Shown here piece after piece: positions 23,701 through 36,110 of a stretch of 64,000 nucleotides of DNA. The position numbers and the translations under genes are program-made. This DNA comes from Hyaloperonospora brassicae. Lineage: Eukaryota > Oomycota > Peronosporomycetes > Peronosporales > Peronosporaceae. Every line of letters starts with the position of its first letter. The first letter of the stretch is position 1. The notes beneath the pieces were generated by a model that was not told the DNA's origin, searched no databases, and saw only the letters and a program-made list of their open reading frames with translations. The stretch is from contig CANTFL010001373.1 in NCBI GenBank assembly GCA_947650285.1, forward strand, positions 113,187 to 177,186. Reading direction: 5' to 3'.

Positions 23701-24703
23701 CGTCGTTGCAGCAAAAGCTGAAGGAGGTTCGGAATTCTTCTGGGCTTAGTGGCAGCAGCAGCGCTTGTGAGGGTGAAGCGCCGCACGCCTATCAAAGCAG
23801 CGCCCGGTCCGGGAAAATCGACCGAGAGTCGATGGATGATAACAAACTGCTCGACGATTCTACGCGCATGATTGACTACCTTCGAAAGGAAGTCACAAAG
23901 GGCCGTGAGCTTGTTCAGACGTTGTCCCACGAGAATGAAAACCTGAAGGCTGAGAACAAGAAAATCAAGGATGCGTATACAGCTGCTGGTGCATCATTTG
24001 CTGCGCTGAATCAGCACAATAAGCGCCAGTCAAAAGCAAATCTGCGACTCATGAGTACACATGCTGCTCTGATAAAGTCTCAGGAGGAAAAGATGAAGCG
24101 GTACAAGAAACAGGTAGCCGAGTTGAAGGAAGATCTGTTGATGCAACGCTCTGTGTATTCTGCAGAGCTGAAAGCCCGTGTGCAGCAGCAAGACGTGATC
24201 ATCGAGATCATCAACCTCGCAAAGTCCGGTGGCACTTCGCAGGACCTATTGGAGCGCATGCGATCGATGGCCGTGGACACAAAGCCCTCGCTTGACAACG
24301 GCCAGCGTAGTGGCAGCAACGACATTCGCCGTTCCTCGTAAGTCAATTGCTCTTCCGATGTCGTTTACCTGTGGTTGTGCGTTCTCAGCTAAATTGCGTT
24401 GCTGTTCTCAGGATCGCCAGCAATGTGGCTAAGGTGAGTGAATACCACGAAAAGCGGTCGGACGCGACAACTTCGATCGGGTCCATGCCTCTGTCCGCGT
24501 CTCAGAACTCGCACACGTCCCGCATCGAGCGTCGCGCCACCCTCGATACGATCATGAATGAATCAGTGCCACCACCCCACATAGAGTGTATGAGTCCTCC
24601 TGACCGCGGAAGCCTTCATCGCAACAGCCTCAGCGCGGAAGATGGTCATCGGAAATCGCGACTAGGAGGCATGTTTAAGAAAATGTTCAAGAAGGACGAA
24701 TAA
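20793..24703 (+). CDS. Unconventional myosin heavy chain, two exons
   Basis: An actin-based motor of 1278 residues. Exon 1 is 20793-24337 and exon 2 is 24412-24703; the intron 24338-24411 (GTAAGT...TCTCAG, 74 nt) splits a Ser codon. ATG 20793 was chosen because upstream codons are Pro/Ser-rich leader-like sequence. The N-terminal SH3-like segment (VWVPATVVSV) is followed by the motor: P-loop GESGAGKT (171-178), switch I NDNSSRFGKF (about 231-240), switch II DIFGFE (473-478) and HYVRCIKPN (about 690). Then come about five IQ motifs (820-935), which bind calmodulin-like light chains, and two coiled-coil stretches (about 945-1000 and 1030-1170). The tail is Ser-rich and ends in a basic cluster (MFKKMFKK). 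No FYVE, PH or MyTH4 domain is visible, so the oomycete class is not assigned. Without splicing, the protein stops at 24341 and loses the basic end. Confidence 0.92.
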
Positions 24704-26542
24704 TCTGGTGGATGTGATGGGGACAGCAGGCAGTGCTGGGTGGGTACGTGCGAAAAGGAGTCTGTGAGCTTCGGACGTGCACTGGAAGCACAAGAAAGAC
24801 GGCAAAGGTGGACATTTGTGAGTACGGCTGTGTCGATTGTTACCAGTTAGCAGGTACGTGCTTGTGTGAGAAGAAGAAGAAGGATATAGAGAAAGTTATG
24901 CAGCTTTTGTTTCCGTGATGCGGCTACACACTACGGATACGTAAGCTGCATAGTGTTGGATGCAACATCAATGACGATCGCTTCAGACGACTGTGAATAT
25001 ACAAGGAATAAAGGGTTTAGATATTGGAATGCCACCATCATCTGTTCGCAAGTAGAAATGTATTCTTGTTTAAAAGTCGTGTCTGCATTACGAGATATCG
25101 TAGCAATAATTGTAGGGAATTGATGTCCGCACACCCACTTATGTTAACAAGTTGGTGCTGCGTTCAGCATCGGCCTACGTCGAGTGGGAATATGCGCGTT
25201 GGGACAATGCAGGTTCAACTGGCGGACGACAATGTTATCACAGATGGTCGGGACACCAAGGTTGCACTTGTAGGAACTTCCCGATACGGAGATCTAGAAG
25301 CTAGTATATATACATGTTCAAAGTACTACAACAAGTAGGTGAGACCGACAGTGAAAGCTAAACGATGATTCACTCTCCATTTTGTGCTGCAGAAGACAAG
25401 CGGGTAACTGAGTGTTAAAATTTTGACGATTTCAACACCTGTCGTAATGGTAGTCATAAAACACGCATCATTGATTGGTTGACAGCGTTCGGACAAACAC
25501 TTGGCAAGACTCTTCGTCCGTTTTTTAGACCAAGTCTTAATGTCCCTCTTTTACCTTAATGCTTAGCCGAAACCATTCTGCTATAACGTTCCTGATTCCA
25601 ACCTCTTTGCCTTTTCAACAGAAGTTGTGTCAAAACGTTGCAAAGTGAAGTTGGTAGATCGATGAGAACTGCTTTGGCGTGGGTGTATTCACGACGACAT
25701 ACATATGTCGGTTCTTTTGTGCTTGCCGCACAAACATCCGTGTCCACGTGTATCGATGGTGCATCACACGCAATAGAAGAGTGAAACACTGCTAACAGAC
25801 TGAGCCGGTGTGCGTAGATCACAATTACAAGTGCACAGCAGATCTTGCAGCAGTGTCATGGGAGGGACACCTGTCTTATCCACAGCGCCAGCACATGCAA
25901 CGTCGATCGAGAGGAGATTGGGTGCGCAAACACGCCTATGAACACGTCAATTTTACGCTACACCAGACTCTGTTTAGCAATAGTTTGAGCTGTATAACGA
26001 AAGCTTGGCATGATCCAAACTGTTATTAGAAGCGTCGCAATAGACAATTGCAAGACCGCACTTCCCTGTACACCTTGCTGAATGCTCTAACAACAAAGAA
26101 ATATTACCACAGGGTTTGTCAAGGTGAAAACAGGATTCTTTGATGTTTGTTTTGTGCAGACTGTCAGAGTCAATTAGTGATGAGCATTTTGTCTTACAAA
26201 CAATACATTCTTTGTAGAACATGTTGGCGATGTGTAAGTAAATCAGTTGTACTGTCATTCATACACACGCACACCTGTTTGGCATTTCGTTCCTCTGACC
26301 GTCTTCGATAGAAGATACCAACTGGAATGGTGGTACACGATTGTGGTACACCACGGTGTAGGTACGTGTACCGTGTGGTGTACCAACCACATAAATCAGT
26401 GTCGTTTCAATTGTGAAATACACGTTTCAGGTTATACTTTGGTAGAAAGTAAACCTTTTCATCTGGAAATCAAGGGGGGTAGCTTCTGCGTATTAAGAAG
26501 TAAATATCCACCAGATCTCCTTTTGATCAGATAAAGACACGT
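24704..26542. other. Transition from gene-dense to AT-rich DNA
   Basis: No gene is recognised. Base composition drops in GC along this stretch and ORFs become short. A long imperfect hairpin lies at 26344-26385, listed separately. Confidence 0.5.
26344..26385. repeat. Inverted repeat (14-16 bp arms)
   Basis: The arms TGGTACACCACGGT (26344-26357) and ACCGTGTGGTGTACCA (26370-26385) pair with a two-base bulge around a 12-nt loop. It could be a degenerate MITE or a terminator-like hairpin; no gene ends close by. Confidence 0.7.
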
Positions 26543-27077
26543 TGTAGCAGAGCTACACAGCTCCTTAAGTCAGTGGAAGACTTTAACGCTCAACGAGCAA
26601 CTTGAGCCTCAATAAACCCCACTCAGAGAGTCAACAGCTCAGAGAGCTTAAGGTTTAGTTCAGACAAATCGACTTAAAGAGTCAACAAGCTCATAGAGCT
26701 TACGTTTCCTGTTCCAGAGGACCAAACGATTCAGAGAATCACAGCACATAGTGCACTAGGAGTAGTTGCCTTAACAAGGCGTTGCTAGACTCCTTGAACG
26801 ATCACAAGACGCCTCAAAGAGGCACGTGTCTATCGGATCAAAATGGGAACTGAACTTTATTTCTTCTTTTAACCTAAAAGAACACCTTAGAACAACGTTA
26901 TTAATCTACTCGCTAATGTCCTAAATAAAACCTCTCAAAAGATCTCGTAATCAATGGTTGACAGACATCAGTCTTCAACAATTGATACTGTGGTCTAATA
27001 TCACTTTAAAGGGGATCCCATCCCTTGTGTGCACCACACCTATTGTCGAATACCAGTCGACGTGTAACCCCGTTACA
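26543..27077. mobile_element. LTR family A, copy 1 (solo LTR)
   Basis: A 535-bp repeat that begins TGTAGC and ends GTTACA (TG...CA ends). It is flanked by a near-match 5-bp target duplication, CACGT (26538-26542) and TACGT (27078-27082). A second copy lies at 43699-44231, clearly related along its length, and no gag-pol adjoins it, so it is read as a solo LTR left by recombination. The first 280 bp hold about ten perfect micro-hairpins. Both ends are themselves hairpins: TGTAGC(AGA)GCTACA at the start and TGTAAC(CCC)GTTACA at the end. Confidence 0.8.
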
Positions 27078-27252
27078 TACGTGCCATCCTAATGCATCTT
27101 TGTTCGTGCTTGAGGGTTTGCAAGCTTTGTTAAGTCATTAACCCTCTTGCAGATTATGCTGTGAATTTATTGAATCAGATGAGTCCCTTGACCGAGATCT
27201 AGTAGCTCACTAATCTGTGTCGACTCGTTCAGTCGTTCTTTTAAAACTACAA
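27078..27252. other. Spacer
   Basis: AT-rich spacer between the LTR and a minisatellite. Nothing was recognised. Confidence 0.4.
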
Positions 27253-27343
27253 GACTCGTAGATTCGCTGTTGTTAAAACGTGTCGACTCGTAGATTCGCT
27301 GTTGTTAAAACGTGTCGACTCATAGATTCGCTGTTCGTATAAC
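27253..27343. repeat. 32-bp tandem repeat, about 2.8 copies
   Basis: Units begin GACTCGTAGATTCGCTG at 27253 and 27285, with a third, changed copy from 27317. They lie just before the trinucleotide array. Confidence 0.9.
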
Positions 27344-27410
27344 AAACTAATTGCTCCTTGAGCGTAAAACCTCCCTATGGCAAGTAGTTAATAATAACTC
27401 CGCTACATTA

Positions 27411-27654
<244 letters not shown>

Positions 27655-28330
27655 TTTCCGCACGGGGATATGTGGTGGAGTGGTAATCACAAATTACCTG
27701 TGGTCCCGACTCTCCACTGGCGCCTGGACGGCCGACCAACGGACGGGGTTCCCTGATTCCGTGCTCTGTGTCTTCTTGCTCCCCTTGTGTGTCCGTCGGT
27801 GGTGCGGGTTGCGCTCTTCTTGGTGGACTTGAGCTGAAGCTGAACTTGACCGTTTTGGGGATAGGGGTTGATTGGGCGGAAATTCTTCACCCGGTCAAAC
27901 ATGGGGTGGATCGAGTGGAAATTCTTCACTCGATCGCAAGTACACTTGGGCGCTCCCCCAGAGTCACCTGTATCCAAAGGTGATGCTTTACCGCGAGCCT
28001 TCTGACCGCTAGAGCCAACTCGCGATCTTGAATCTGAACCGTTAGGTTCCCTGCATCCGATCGCAATTGGGGGGGGGTGAGAAAGGATGTTACGCCTGGC
28101 CGAAAAATTCAAAGGCGAAGTTTGTATAGACACAGGTCGCTCTCTATTTAATGGGAGGCCAACTTTTCTGCTCAGGAGAAGTCGACGAGTGCCTTTCGCT
28201 GCAAATTCAATTCTGTCTAATGTCAACCAATCAAATTCAAAACCTATAACTATGCCTATCTGTTCGCTAGATCACTGTTGCGTATCGCCTGTCAATATAA
28301 TTAAACTCGTGCATCATGTGGTCCACAGCA
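27655..28330. other. GC-richer flank of the microsatellite, possible retroelement debris
   Basis: This segment is GC-richer than its surroundings. It contains TGGCGCC at about 27717-27723, which resembles the first bases of a primer-binding site, and a direct repeat GGAAATTCTTCACYCGRTC-type pair at about 27878-27936. A 179-codon minus-strand frame (28226-27687) is Arg/Ser/Pro-rich without a recognisable domain. It is probably remnants of an element. Confidence 0.3.
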
Positions 28331-28760
28331 GATACTCGGGCGGCGGATCGCTCCATAGTGGATCGCTAGGTGGTGGATCGATCGGGGGTGGATCGCTTGG
28401 GTAGTAAATTGCGGTATGTGATCCACATCAATTTTGTGTCCACACAATTATGTGTCCACGCAATCAAGCATTTCACACCCAGGGTGGATCGTGACCAATC
28501 TCTCGAGTCTCTGATCGGTCATTTACCGTCGGATCGCCGTTACTTTTGAGACCTCGTATATTTAATGATCTTGACGATCCACTCCCCCAGCTTGCTTCCA
28601 TATTCCTCTATTCTACATTGTCGTTAGCGATCCAGTACATCAATTGATGTTCATCTCTTAAGCGATTTGACCCTCGTAACTTGGTGATCCAAGCTCTTGA
28701 TCGCAGATCCTGGTCGGTCAGCCATCGATCCTTGACTATACTCTTTTTTGACCGATAGGT
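28331..28760. repeat. Cluster of GGATCG / CGATCC motifs
   Basis: Six GGATCG sites (four within 28344-28400) and at least three CGATCC sites lie in about 430 bp, along with other GATCC-containing sites. The first part is a loose tandem repeat reading GGCGGATCG, AGTGGATCG, GGTGGATCG. Confidence 0.7.
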
Positions 28761-29487
28761 AAACTAATTCGCATAATTTCTACAGACATTTTTTGTCATT
28801 CAGTCGTTTGATTACATAATTCGTGCCAATGGATTTATCTCCGAGCGCACTAAACCAATCAAATCGATCTTGCACTTAATGCGGTAGGCGCGATACACAC
28901 TTTCCATCATTTATCTTCTGCGCTTATTTACTAATACATTAATAAGTAATTTTCAAATATTACTTAGCATTTAACGTACGTAGTAGTCCACATTTCCACG
29001 TAGCAACAACAAATGAAATCCCGCAGTTGACAAACAGGACCATTTAAATTACATAAGTTGTGATTAATCATGTACATGCCTTTATCAATCTAATTTTTTG
29101 CACTAAAACGAAAGATATATTTTGCTGCGAGACAAAAAATTCGCTTGGCAAAACTGAGGTCGACGTGCTTATTTGCATACTTTATTTGGCAGACAATTTG
29201 GATGTAGGGAAGGTCATGTCAGCCACAAACATAGAACAGTACCTGGCGAATGCTATGCAATTGCATGAAAAAGGTGATCTTTTTTTGGGTTACCTAAAGA
29301 AAGGGTGGCTGAATTAAATATATAAGTCTCATCTGTGAATACATAACAATTTTCATCAACATCTGGGAATACAATGACTTTTCACATTGAAGAATGGGAC
29401 GCAATGGTCAAGAGATAAATGCGAAATCTATTAATAAATAGCTTAAGCACTACATTTTTCGCTTGGTTTGGTTAAGTATTAATAATA
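28761..29487. other. AT-rich spacer
   Basis: A plus-strand frame of 85 codons (29060-29317) has no recognisable motif. Nothing else was seen. Confidence 0.4.
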
Positions 29488-31795
29488 GGAGACGCTATTT
29501 ACTACTCACTTTTCACGAACCACCACTCACCCCATTTTACCAAAAAATCTGTATACTACTCTCGCGCTGTTAATGGCTAAATTTAAATTGATGGAACGAT
29601 ATATACTAGATGAAAATTTTGTACGCGAAGCTCCATCTCTTCCTCGAAAGTAGCCATGAACCAAATCGTTGTTTATAGTTTACTGTATTATAGTCGACTC
29701 TTCGCAAACGCTGTCATTTCCAGGTACTGCTATCAACGTTTACTAACTTTTAAAATCCTTCCATTCACCTTAAGAACTTAGATCAGTATAAGATGCATAT
29801 GGAGTCTCAACGGTACTCGGCAAAGGTTTTTGACATCTTATCCTGTTGTGTCCTGCTTTCTTGTAGTTTCCGCATCGGCGTACATGCCGCAAAGAATTCT
29901 TTTCAACTACAAACTACGATAAATCCCGATGAGTAGAGCTCACCGATTAATGACCAAGCGATTTGTGACCAAGTACACCAACAGGACGCCCGCATCCATG
30001 CTAGATCGATGGATAAAATACCTCCTAGGCCGACAGCACATCGAGATGATCAAGTATAACTTGCTACCTGCATGAGGTTCCCTCTCATTTTCTGCTTATA
30101 TGAGCTTTATTTTTTCACAATTGAGGTGGGTGCTACATGCATGTTTTCTTGTCGTAAAGGCTGCACAAACCACCAGTGAGAATTAAAATCTTCAAGAATT
30201 AGCACCCTTGACGTTCTGGATGGTATTTCTGCTGCTGCCTCCGCTACCTCTGATGTTTCTTGTCGGAACTTGTGCCTGCAAGGCACCCCAATGTTTGTAG
30301 TCAATTTATTGTAACATTCCAAATTGTTTTTTTTCATTGCTCTCCATGGATGTGCCGAGTCGCAATTTGTACTCTTAAATGAGAGTTTTAATGCTGCAAT
30401 GATACCTTGCCGGTCACATGCAAAAACGATGATTGGAAGCCGAGACCTGTTGACGCCCGTTCCCGAACTATCTTCAGTCTGGTATTCACACACTGATTAT
30501 CACAAGCAAGCTGACAGTCAATTAATACTGTCAGCAAATTCCCCGTCGGCACAGTTATTTTTGACTTGATTGCTCCATGTGCGCATTCAACAAGCAAAGT
30601 TGTTGTATAAACAAAATGCAGCGTAATACATATGAACGCTGCAACAAACCGGTCCTCTTATTGACGCCATTTTATTCCAAGATAAACCATGTCATGGTGA
30701 TTTAAACTTTCTTTCATCCTAGTGAATTGTTGATTGCACGAAACTACCTTTTTCGATCGCACCAAGCTGTTTCAGTGCTCTTTCAGAATTTTATAGGCTT
30801 CGAAACCTGATGTATGTGCCGTGACGCCATAATTTTTTGAGCACATTCTTCAGTCATGAAACAGTAAGAAAAATTAAATTTTTGGTGGGTGGTCGTGACT
30901 ACCACAATGTGCATCAAATGCAATCAAACACGGTTGGTTATGTACGTTAAGTCGATCAACCAAATCTTCCTGACGCTAAATCGGCGGCAAAATATGTCGG
31001 CGGAAGGTGAAGTAATTTCAGGTGCGTCATTTTTCATTGGACCCAAAATTGTGAAATGTTTCGTACACCAGATGGTCTACTAGTCCATCGAGTTGAGAAA
31101 GAAGCGAAGAAAGACTTGCTAGGATGCGATCCCGCTCTGCTTGCTTGACATGGTATTTATCTAAGAATTTATCTTTATACCACGTCGGCGCATTGCAGAC
31201 ACTTTTAGGGCAGGTTCCTGTCGATCAACTGCATCCTAAATTACTTATTTGAGTATGTCTTTAGTCAGCGCGCGAACTTGCGCATATACGGCTGGGTATC
31301 GTAAGGCTATGTAGTTGTGATCGTGAATGTCTAATTGAACTTACCAGTGAGTTTCTTGTTCACTCTGTCAAACCGCAAATTCGAACATTCAGCCTGTATT
31401 ACGTCGTGATCGAACAAGCTTGCGTTGGTTCAATGCGGAGCTTGATGATTCTTTTGGTGTGCATGTACGCGCAATGTAACAGATTTGATTTCCCTACCTT
31501 TCGTTTTCCCGACTCGACTAGTGTGCAGAGCATTCACAATGTATCTTTCATCAACAGAAAGTGAATTTATAGCAGCACGCTTAATTGTACGACAAGCATA
31601 GGTGGTATTACAGAGTTAATTGTTTCTATCCATGCCGATTTAGGAGTGGTTTGAATGTTGGTGGTTGTGTAAGAAATTCTTGGTACCCGCAAGAGCAGTA
31701 ATCGTGTGATCAATTCTTATTAAATTTGCCAATCACATTTTATGATATGGGGGGAGTGGTGGTTAGCAAAAAGTGAGCGGTGAATAGTGGACCCC
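29488..31795 (-). mobile_element. Decayed MULE DNA transposon (copy 1)
   Basis: The ends are inverted: 29488-29534 (GGAGACGCTATTTACTACTCAC...) matches the reverse complement of about 31745-31795 (GGGGTCCACTATTCACCGCTCAC...), including a shared AACCACCACTC block. The 9-bp flanks TTAATAATA (29479-29487) and TCAACGATA (31796-31804) agree at six positions and differ only by transitions, consistent with an old target duplication of the 9-bp length typical of Mutator-like elements. A transposase C-terminal relic lies inside on the minus strand. Confidence 0.75.
30107..30597 (-). pseudogene. MULE transposase relic, C-terminal/SWIM region
   Basis: Two overlapping minus-strand frames preserve a GNLLTVLIDCQLACDNQ-type segment (30597-30388) and then NIGVPCRHKFR...DFNSHWWF (30493-30107). 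This is the order seen in the C-terminal region of MULE transposases, where the SWIM-type zinc finger lies. The catalytic part is no longer readable. Frames are broken by indels. Confidence 0.6.
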
Positions 31796-34700
31796 TCAAC
31801 GATAATTTGACAATTTGCCGTTTCATGTATACGTGCGAGATCATGTTAAACGTTCTTTTATTGCGCAATTCTAATCTAAAAATTTGAGGATAGCATTATA
31901 GTGCATATGGCTAGCTGGTATCAGTCATCAATCAAATTTTGATTCAGCGCAAACGACAACTTGCCGCGTCTACGAAAAGCGGCGCTATTTTATCAAATCG
32001 GCTAAGTTATGGTGCGTATTAATCCGTAGTCCAGATTATACGCAAAAGACGAATGATGTACGAAATGATGACTTAATTCAGCACGACGAAAGGGTCACTT
32101 GTCTGTAGATAGCATTTAAAGGACACCTATAAATCGCGATGCCGATGCGTATCGTGAAAACTTTATCTAACGATCATAGCTTATCGAATTTGGGTATGGA
32201 ATGGTGCAAGAAGGATAACTGAGATTGAAATGATCCAGATTTACATACAGAAAAGGACACGGGGTTTAATTGTCAATATAAAATGAAAGGCGACTTTTTT
32301 TGGCATCAATATTATCTTGGAAAACCCATATGAAGATTAGTTAATTTCTAAGCAAGATACTTAACAGTTTTAGATCGATGTATAGTTACATGTCTACTTG
32401 TCAAATTTATATAAACGAGCAAATACGGCAGCGGCGTGGAATTTGTGTCAAGAGTCATGCAACATTTCATAGCATCAAACTTTAACATACTTGTTGTTTA
32501 GCATTATTTATCAATGTGTTGGAAGCATATATTGTCCTTTTCTGATCTTAATTATTTTGTCTGGCCTATGTCAACTATCGCCACAAGCTTTTCATGCTAT
32601 GCTAAATGCGACGATGCACCACGTGCTATCTAAGTTCAAATTCTGTGATTCGATTCCAAACAAAGATTGATAGAGTGCTAATACACCGATTGTACTTGAC
32701 CGAGTGTCAGTTTTGTCATTAACGGTAATGCAGGATTTCGTCCTGATGGCTCATTTGTTTTTTAAAAAAATGTAGTGTGGCAACATGCGAGCATCTTTAA
32801 AGAGCTAGTTGAGGCCTCGCAGACGATCTATGACGTGTTTGACATTGATAAAAGTGATTGTCTGCTTATCAATACGGCGATGCGTTCGAGTAAGCCTACC
32901 AGAATGTGTAGGCTTAACAAGTATTACATAATATAAATTACATGAAGAGCTGCATATGAAGCATTATTAAACGACCTAGAGTTATGCGCAACCGTGTGAT
33001 TACGAGACTTTATAAAGATCAAGGTAGTTGAAGTGGACCTAACTCCGTAGCATGATCAATAGTAATCAGTAGACATTTGTTACTAATGTCAATATGTGAC
33101 AAGCTTAGCTATTAGAAGCGTGATATTAAAAAAACGAGAATGAAAACATATACGACGCAAGAGCATGTTTGCGTAAGAACGATGTAATTCAAGATTTACG
33201 AGATCGATTGCAAAGCATCGGCACACATGACACCTATATAAGATTACGTATGCATAGCTCGTACATAAATTTTTAATTATCCCTTATCTTTGACAAAGAA
33301 ATGTAGCTTTGCGTGGCTGCTGCAATGCCGGTGCGATCAAAGAGATTCACAGAATACATGTATATGGATCCCCGATTGAATTATTTAGGAATCGATCATC
33401 AAATCTTCGATGGCTTTCACTCCGTAATAAAAAAAGTAATAATTGATTTGTCTTGCTAAACCAAATAAATTAGATATAATAAATTATCTAAACATCTGCA
33501 TGCATGTATACTCGCTACGTAAGGCGATTTTATAGTGTAATACCTATTTTTCCTACATATAGTTGTGTAATGAGCACATACTGATTTCAAATCAAAGATG
33601 TGCGCTGGTAATTACACGAAGTACATTATTTGAGAATTTGCATGCAAAAATTAGTGTAGAGACCTCGCAATTTGGATTAACGTAGGGAGCAGAGACTTTC
33701 ATATAATTTTTTTAAAGGATTCACGTACAGAAGATGAAGCTTTTTATTAAGCCCCATCAGTATGCTTCATATACCATATAGTATAAATGCCGAGCTACGT
33801 CTGTTGCCCTCCTCACGTCCGACTGCTCTTAGTGGGAACTGGCGTTTTACCTGTATTATAGGCTTACTGTAATATATTTTAAACGGTTTGAAAACTATTG
33901 TGAATGAGGTAACAATACGTGCAATAAGTGTTACTGCATAAAATGGTAATCTTGATGCAATTTGGAGCAAAAAAACAATTTTGTACGACATATAAGCCAG
34001 GATTCAACATACAAGCAATGATACAGCTTGATCTAAAACTGTAAACTTAGTGCATGAAGTGCACTGTTATTCTATAGTAAGTTATGCAATCAAGATTTAT
34101 TTGCAACATATGAAGTGAATTAATGTTCAAGGTAGTTTACTTAAGTATTTACGAATAAAGAGTAAATATGCGATGCAATATGACATGTAGTGATAGTGGG
34201 TATACGGAGTGTATTGTGCATGCATGTATGTTTATAGAATTTGGTATATGTACAAGAACGATGCAAATGCATGGAACTCACCAAATCAAGCGCCGATGTA
34301 CAGTACCGTGTACGAGAAAGAGTATTGAAGCTTCAAGCGTTTGATCTCACATCAAGCAGGATCAAAGTCTTTGAATTTGATCAGCAAGATGAAATGAAAG
34401 CAAACGATTATTATTCGAATCTGTAAAAGAAGCTAAGTATTATGTTATAATTATAGAAACCAATCCCCACTCATTCGATAATGCTAGTTTGAACGAACCT
34501 ATATCTTTTCCACGATGATTCTGTCAGTGAAAAATGATGACTCCGGATGGACGAGCCTGATCCTGAGCAACGTACGCCATTGCATATCATTTAACGATTT
34601 GTCAGCATCCGGTGTGATCGACAAAGTTATTTATCATTTACCTTTCTGCGCTCAATGTAAGCGCAAACACAATGTACATTGCAGTATATAATTGGCATAT

Positions 34701-36110
34701 ATAAATGGACATGAATGTAAATCAAATGTTTTGATCAAATTTTGTACGTATGGCAATCACTTCTGAGTCAAACAAAGCATGGTGTTGTATATCACATATG
34801 TTGATCAAACTTAACCTGCAATTACGGTGACGTGAAAATTAATGCAGACATAAATATATGCGGGAAATGTATTGTGATGATACATTGTGTTGTTTGTAGT
34901 CAATCCTTATAAATATTAAGGCTTACGCACCAACGACTACTAAAAAGGTTATAAGAAGGACATTTAAGCTTTAAGCAAATGAAATTATTTGATTCTTTGC
35001 AAACGATAGTATAAAACATCGCCAAGGTGTAAGGTTAATAAATGAGGAAGGGCTGTGAAAATAGAAGCATAGAACAAAAGTGCTTCAACTCATATCGCCT
35101 CGTAATATGATAATTAGTATTCTCGACAGCCAATAGACATTACTTTTGGGCATAAATGAACCTATTGGTTCGACTAGATCGTCCTTATACAGTTAAATAC
35201 ATATATACATGAGTCTGTCGTGCGGTGTAAAGATGTCGCATATTTGAAGTAAAATTTTTTTGGACGGTAATGTGCGGAGTACAACAGGTGGCAATTACAT
35301 GGATTGAAAAAATACTAGGTGCTTTAACTCTGCAAAATTTAAATATATGTATATGTTCATACGTGGCGGTAATTTTTATTGCGTTAACGTAAATACAAAA
35401 CAAGGCAAACAATTTTTGTGTGCCTTTACCAGAACGACACATTGATTGCATTGAATATAATTTGGCAATGTTAGTAATATTGGCATTACTAAGTGATTAA
35501 TATTATTAGATATTGTCGCTTTATTAGAATAAAGGTCGAGTTTTATCACAATAGAAAACATTTTGATCAATCGATGTCCTACATGTACTGATTGGTAGAT
35601 ACCAAGTAATCGTTTTGAAGGTTTGGTAATATGACTAATGCAGAGTGAGACAATCATATTATTATTTCATGGAATTTGATTAATAAACAATATGTTAGCG
35701 ATCCAAAACACATACATTTATGGTTATACGTCGAAAATATTGACGACATGTTACTCTTTGAAGTTTGAATACGTCTGGACAAATTGGTTTTTATTGATAA
35801 GCCGACAAATATTTTAACACAATCGCAAAAAAGGAGATACAGAGCTTTTCTACTTTTAGCGAAATGCGCATCTTAAGATGCGTCATACACTATAAATAAT
35901 AAGTGCACGACGCAGTAAGATAATCTCTTATAAAGCATACATGGGTAGCATCATTGATGACCTTCATCCTTTATCGGTCGAAATATGAATTAAACAGGAC
36001 TTCTCTGTGATTAAGTTGACGTATCAAAATTTGCTACCTTCTTTCAAGCATGGATATATCAGTAATATCTATGATAGCAGCGAAAATAAGGAATTCAGTT
36101 TTCCTATCAT
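31796..36110. other. 4.3 kb AT-rich DNA, nothing recognised
   Basis: Frames are short and random in composition. No tRNA, transposon domain or long repeat was identified by eye. It may be very old transposon sequence. Confidence 0.45.

Noticed and set aside
26543..26823. CRISPR array
   Set aside because: The regular short hairpins are not a repeat-spacer array: stems differ from one another, there is no constant repeat and the context is a eukaryotic LTR.
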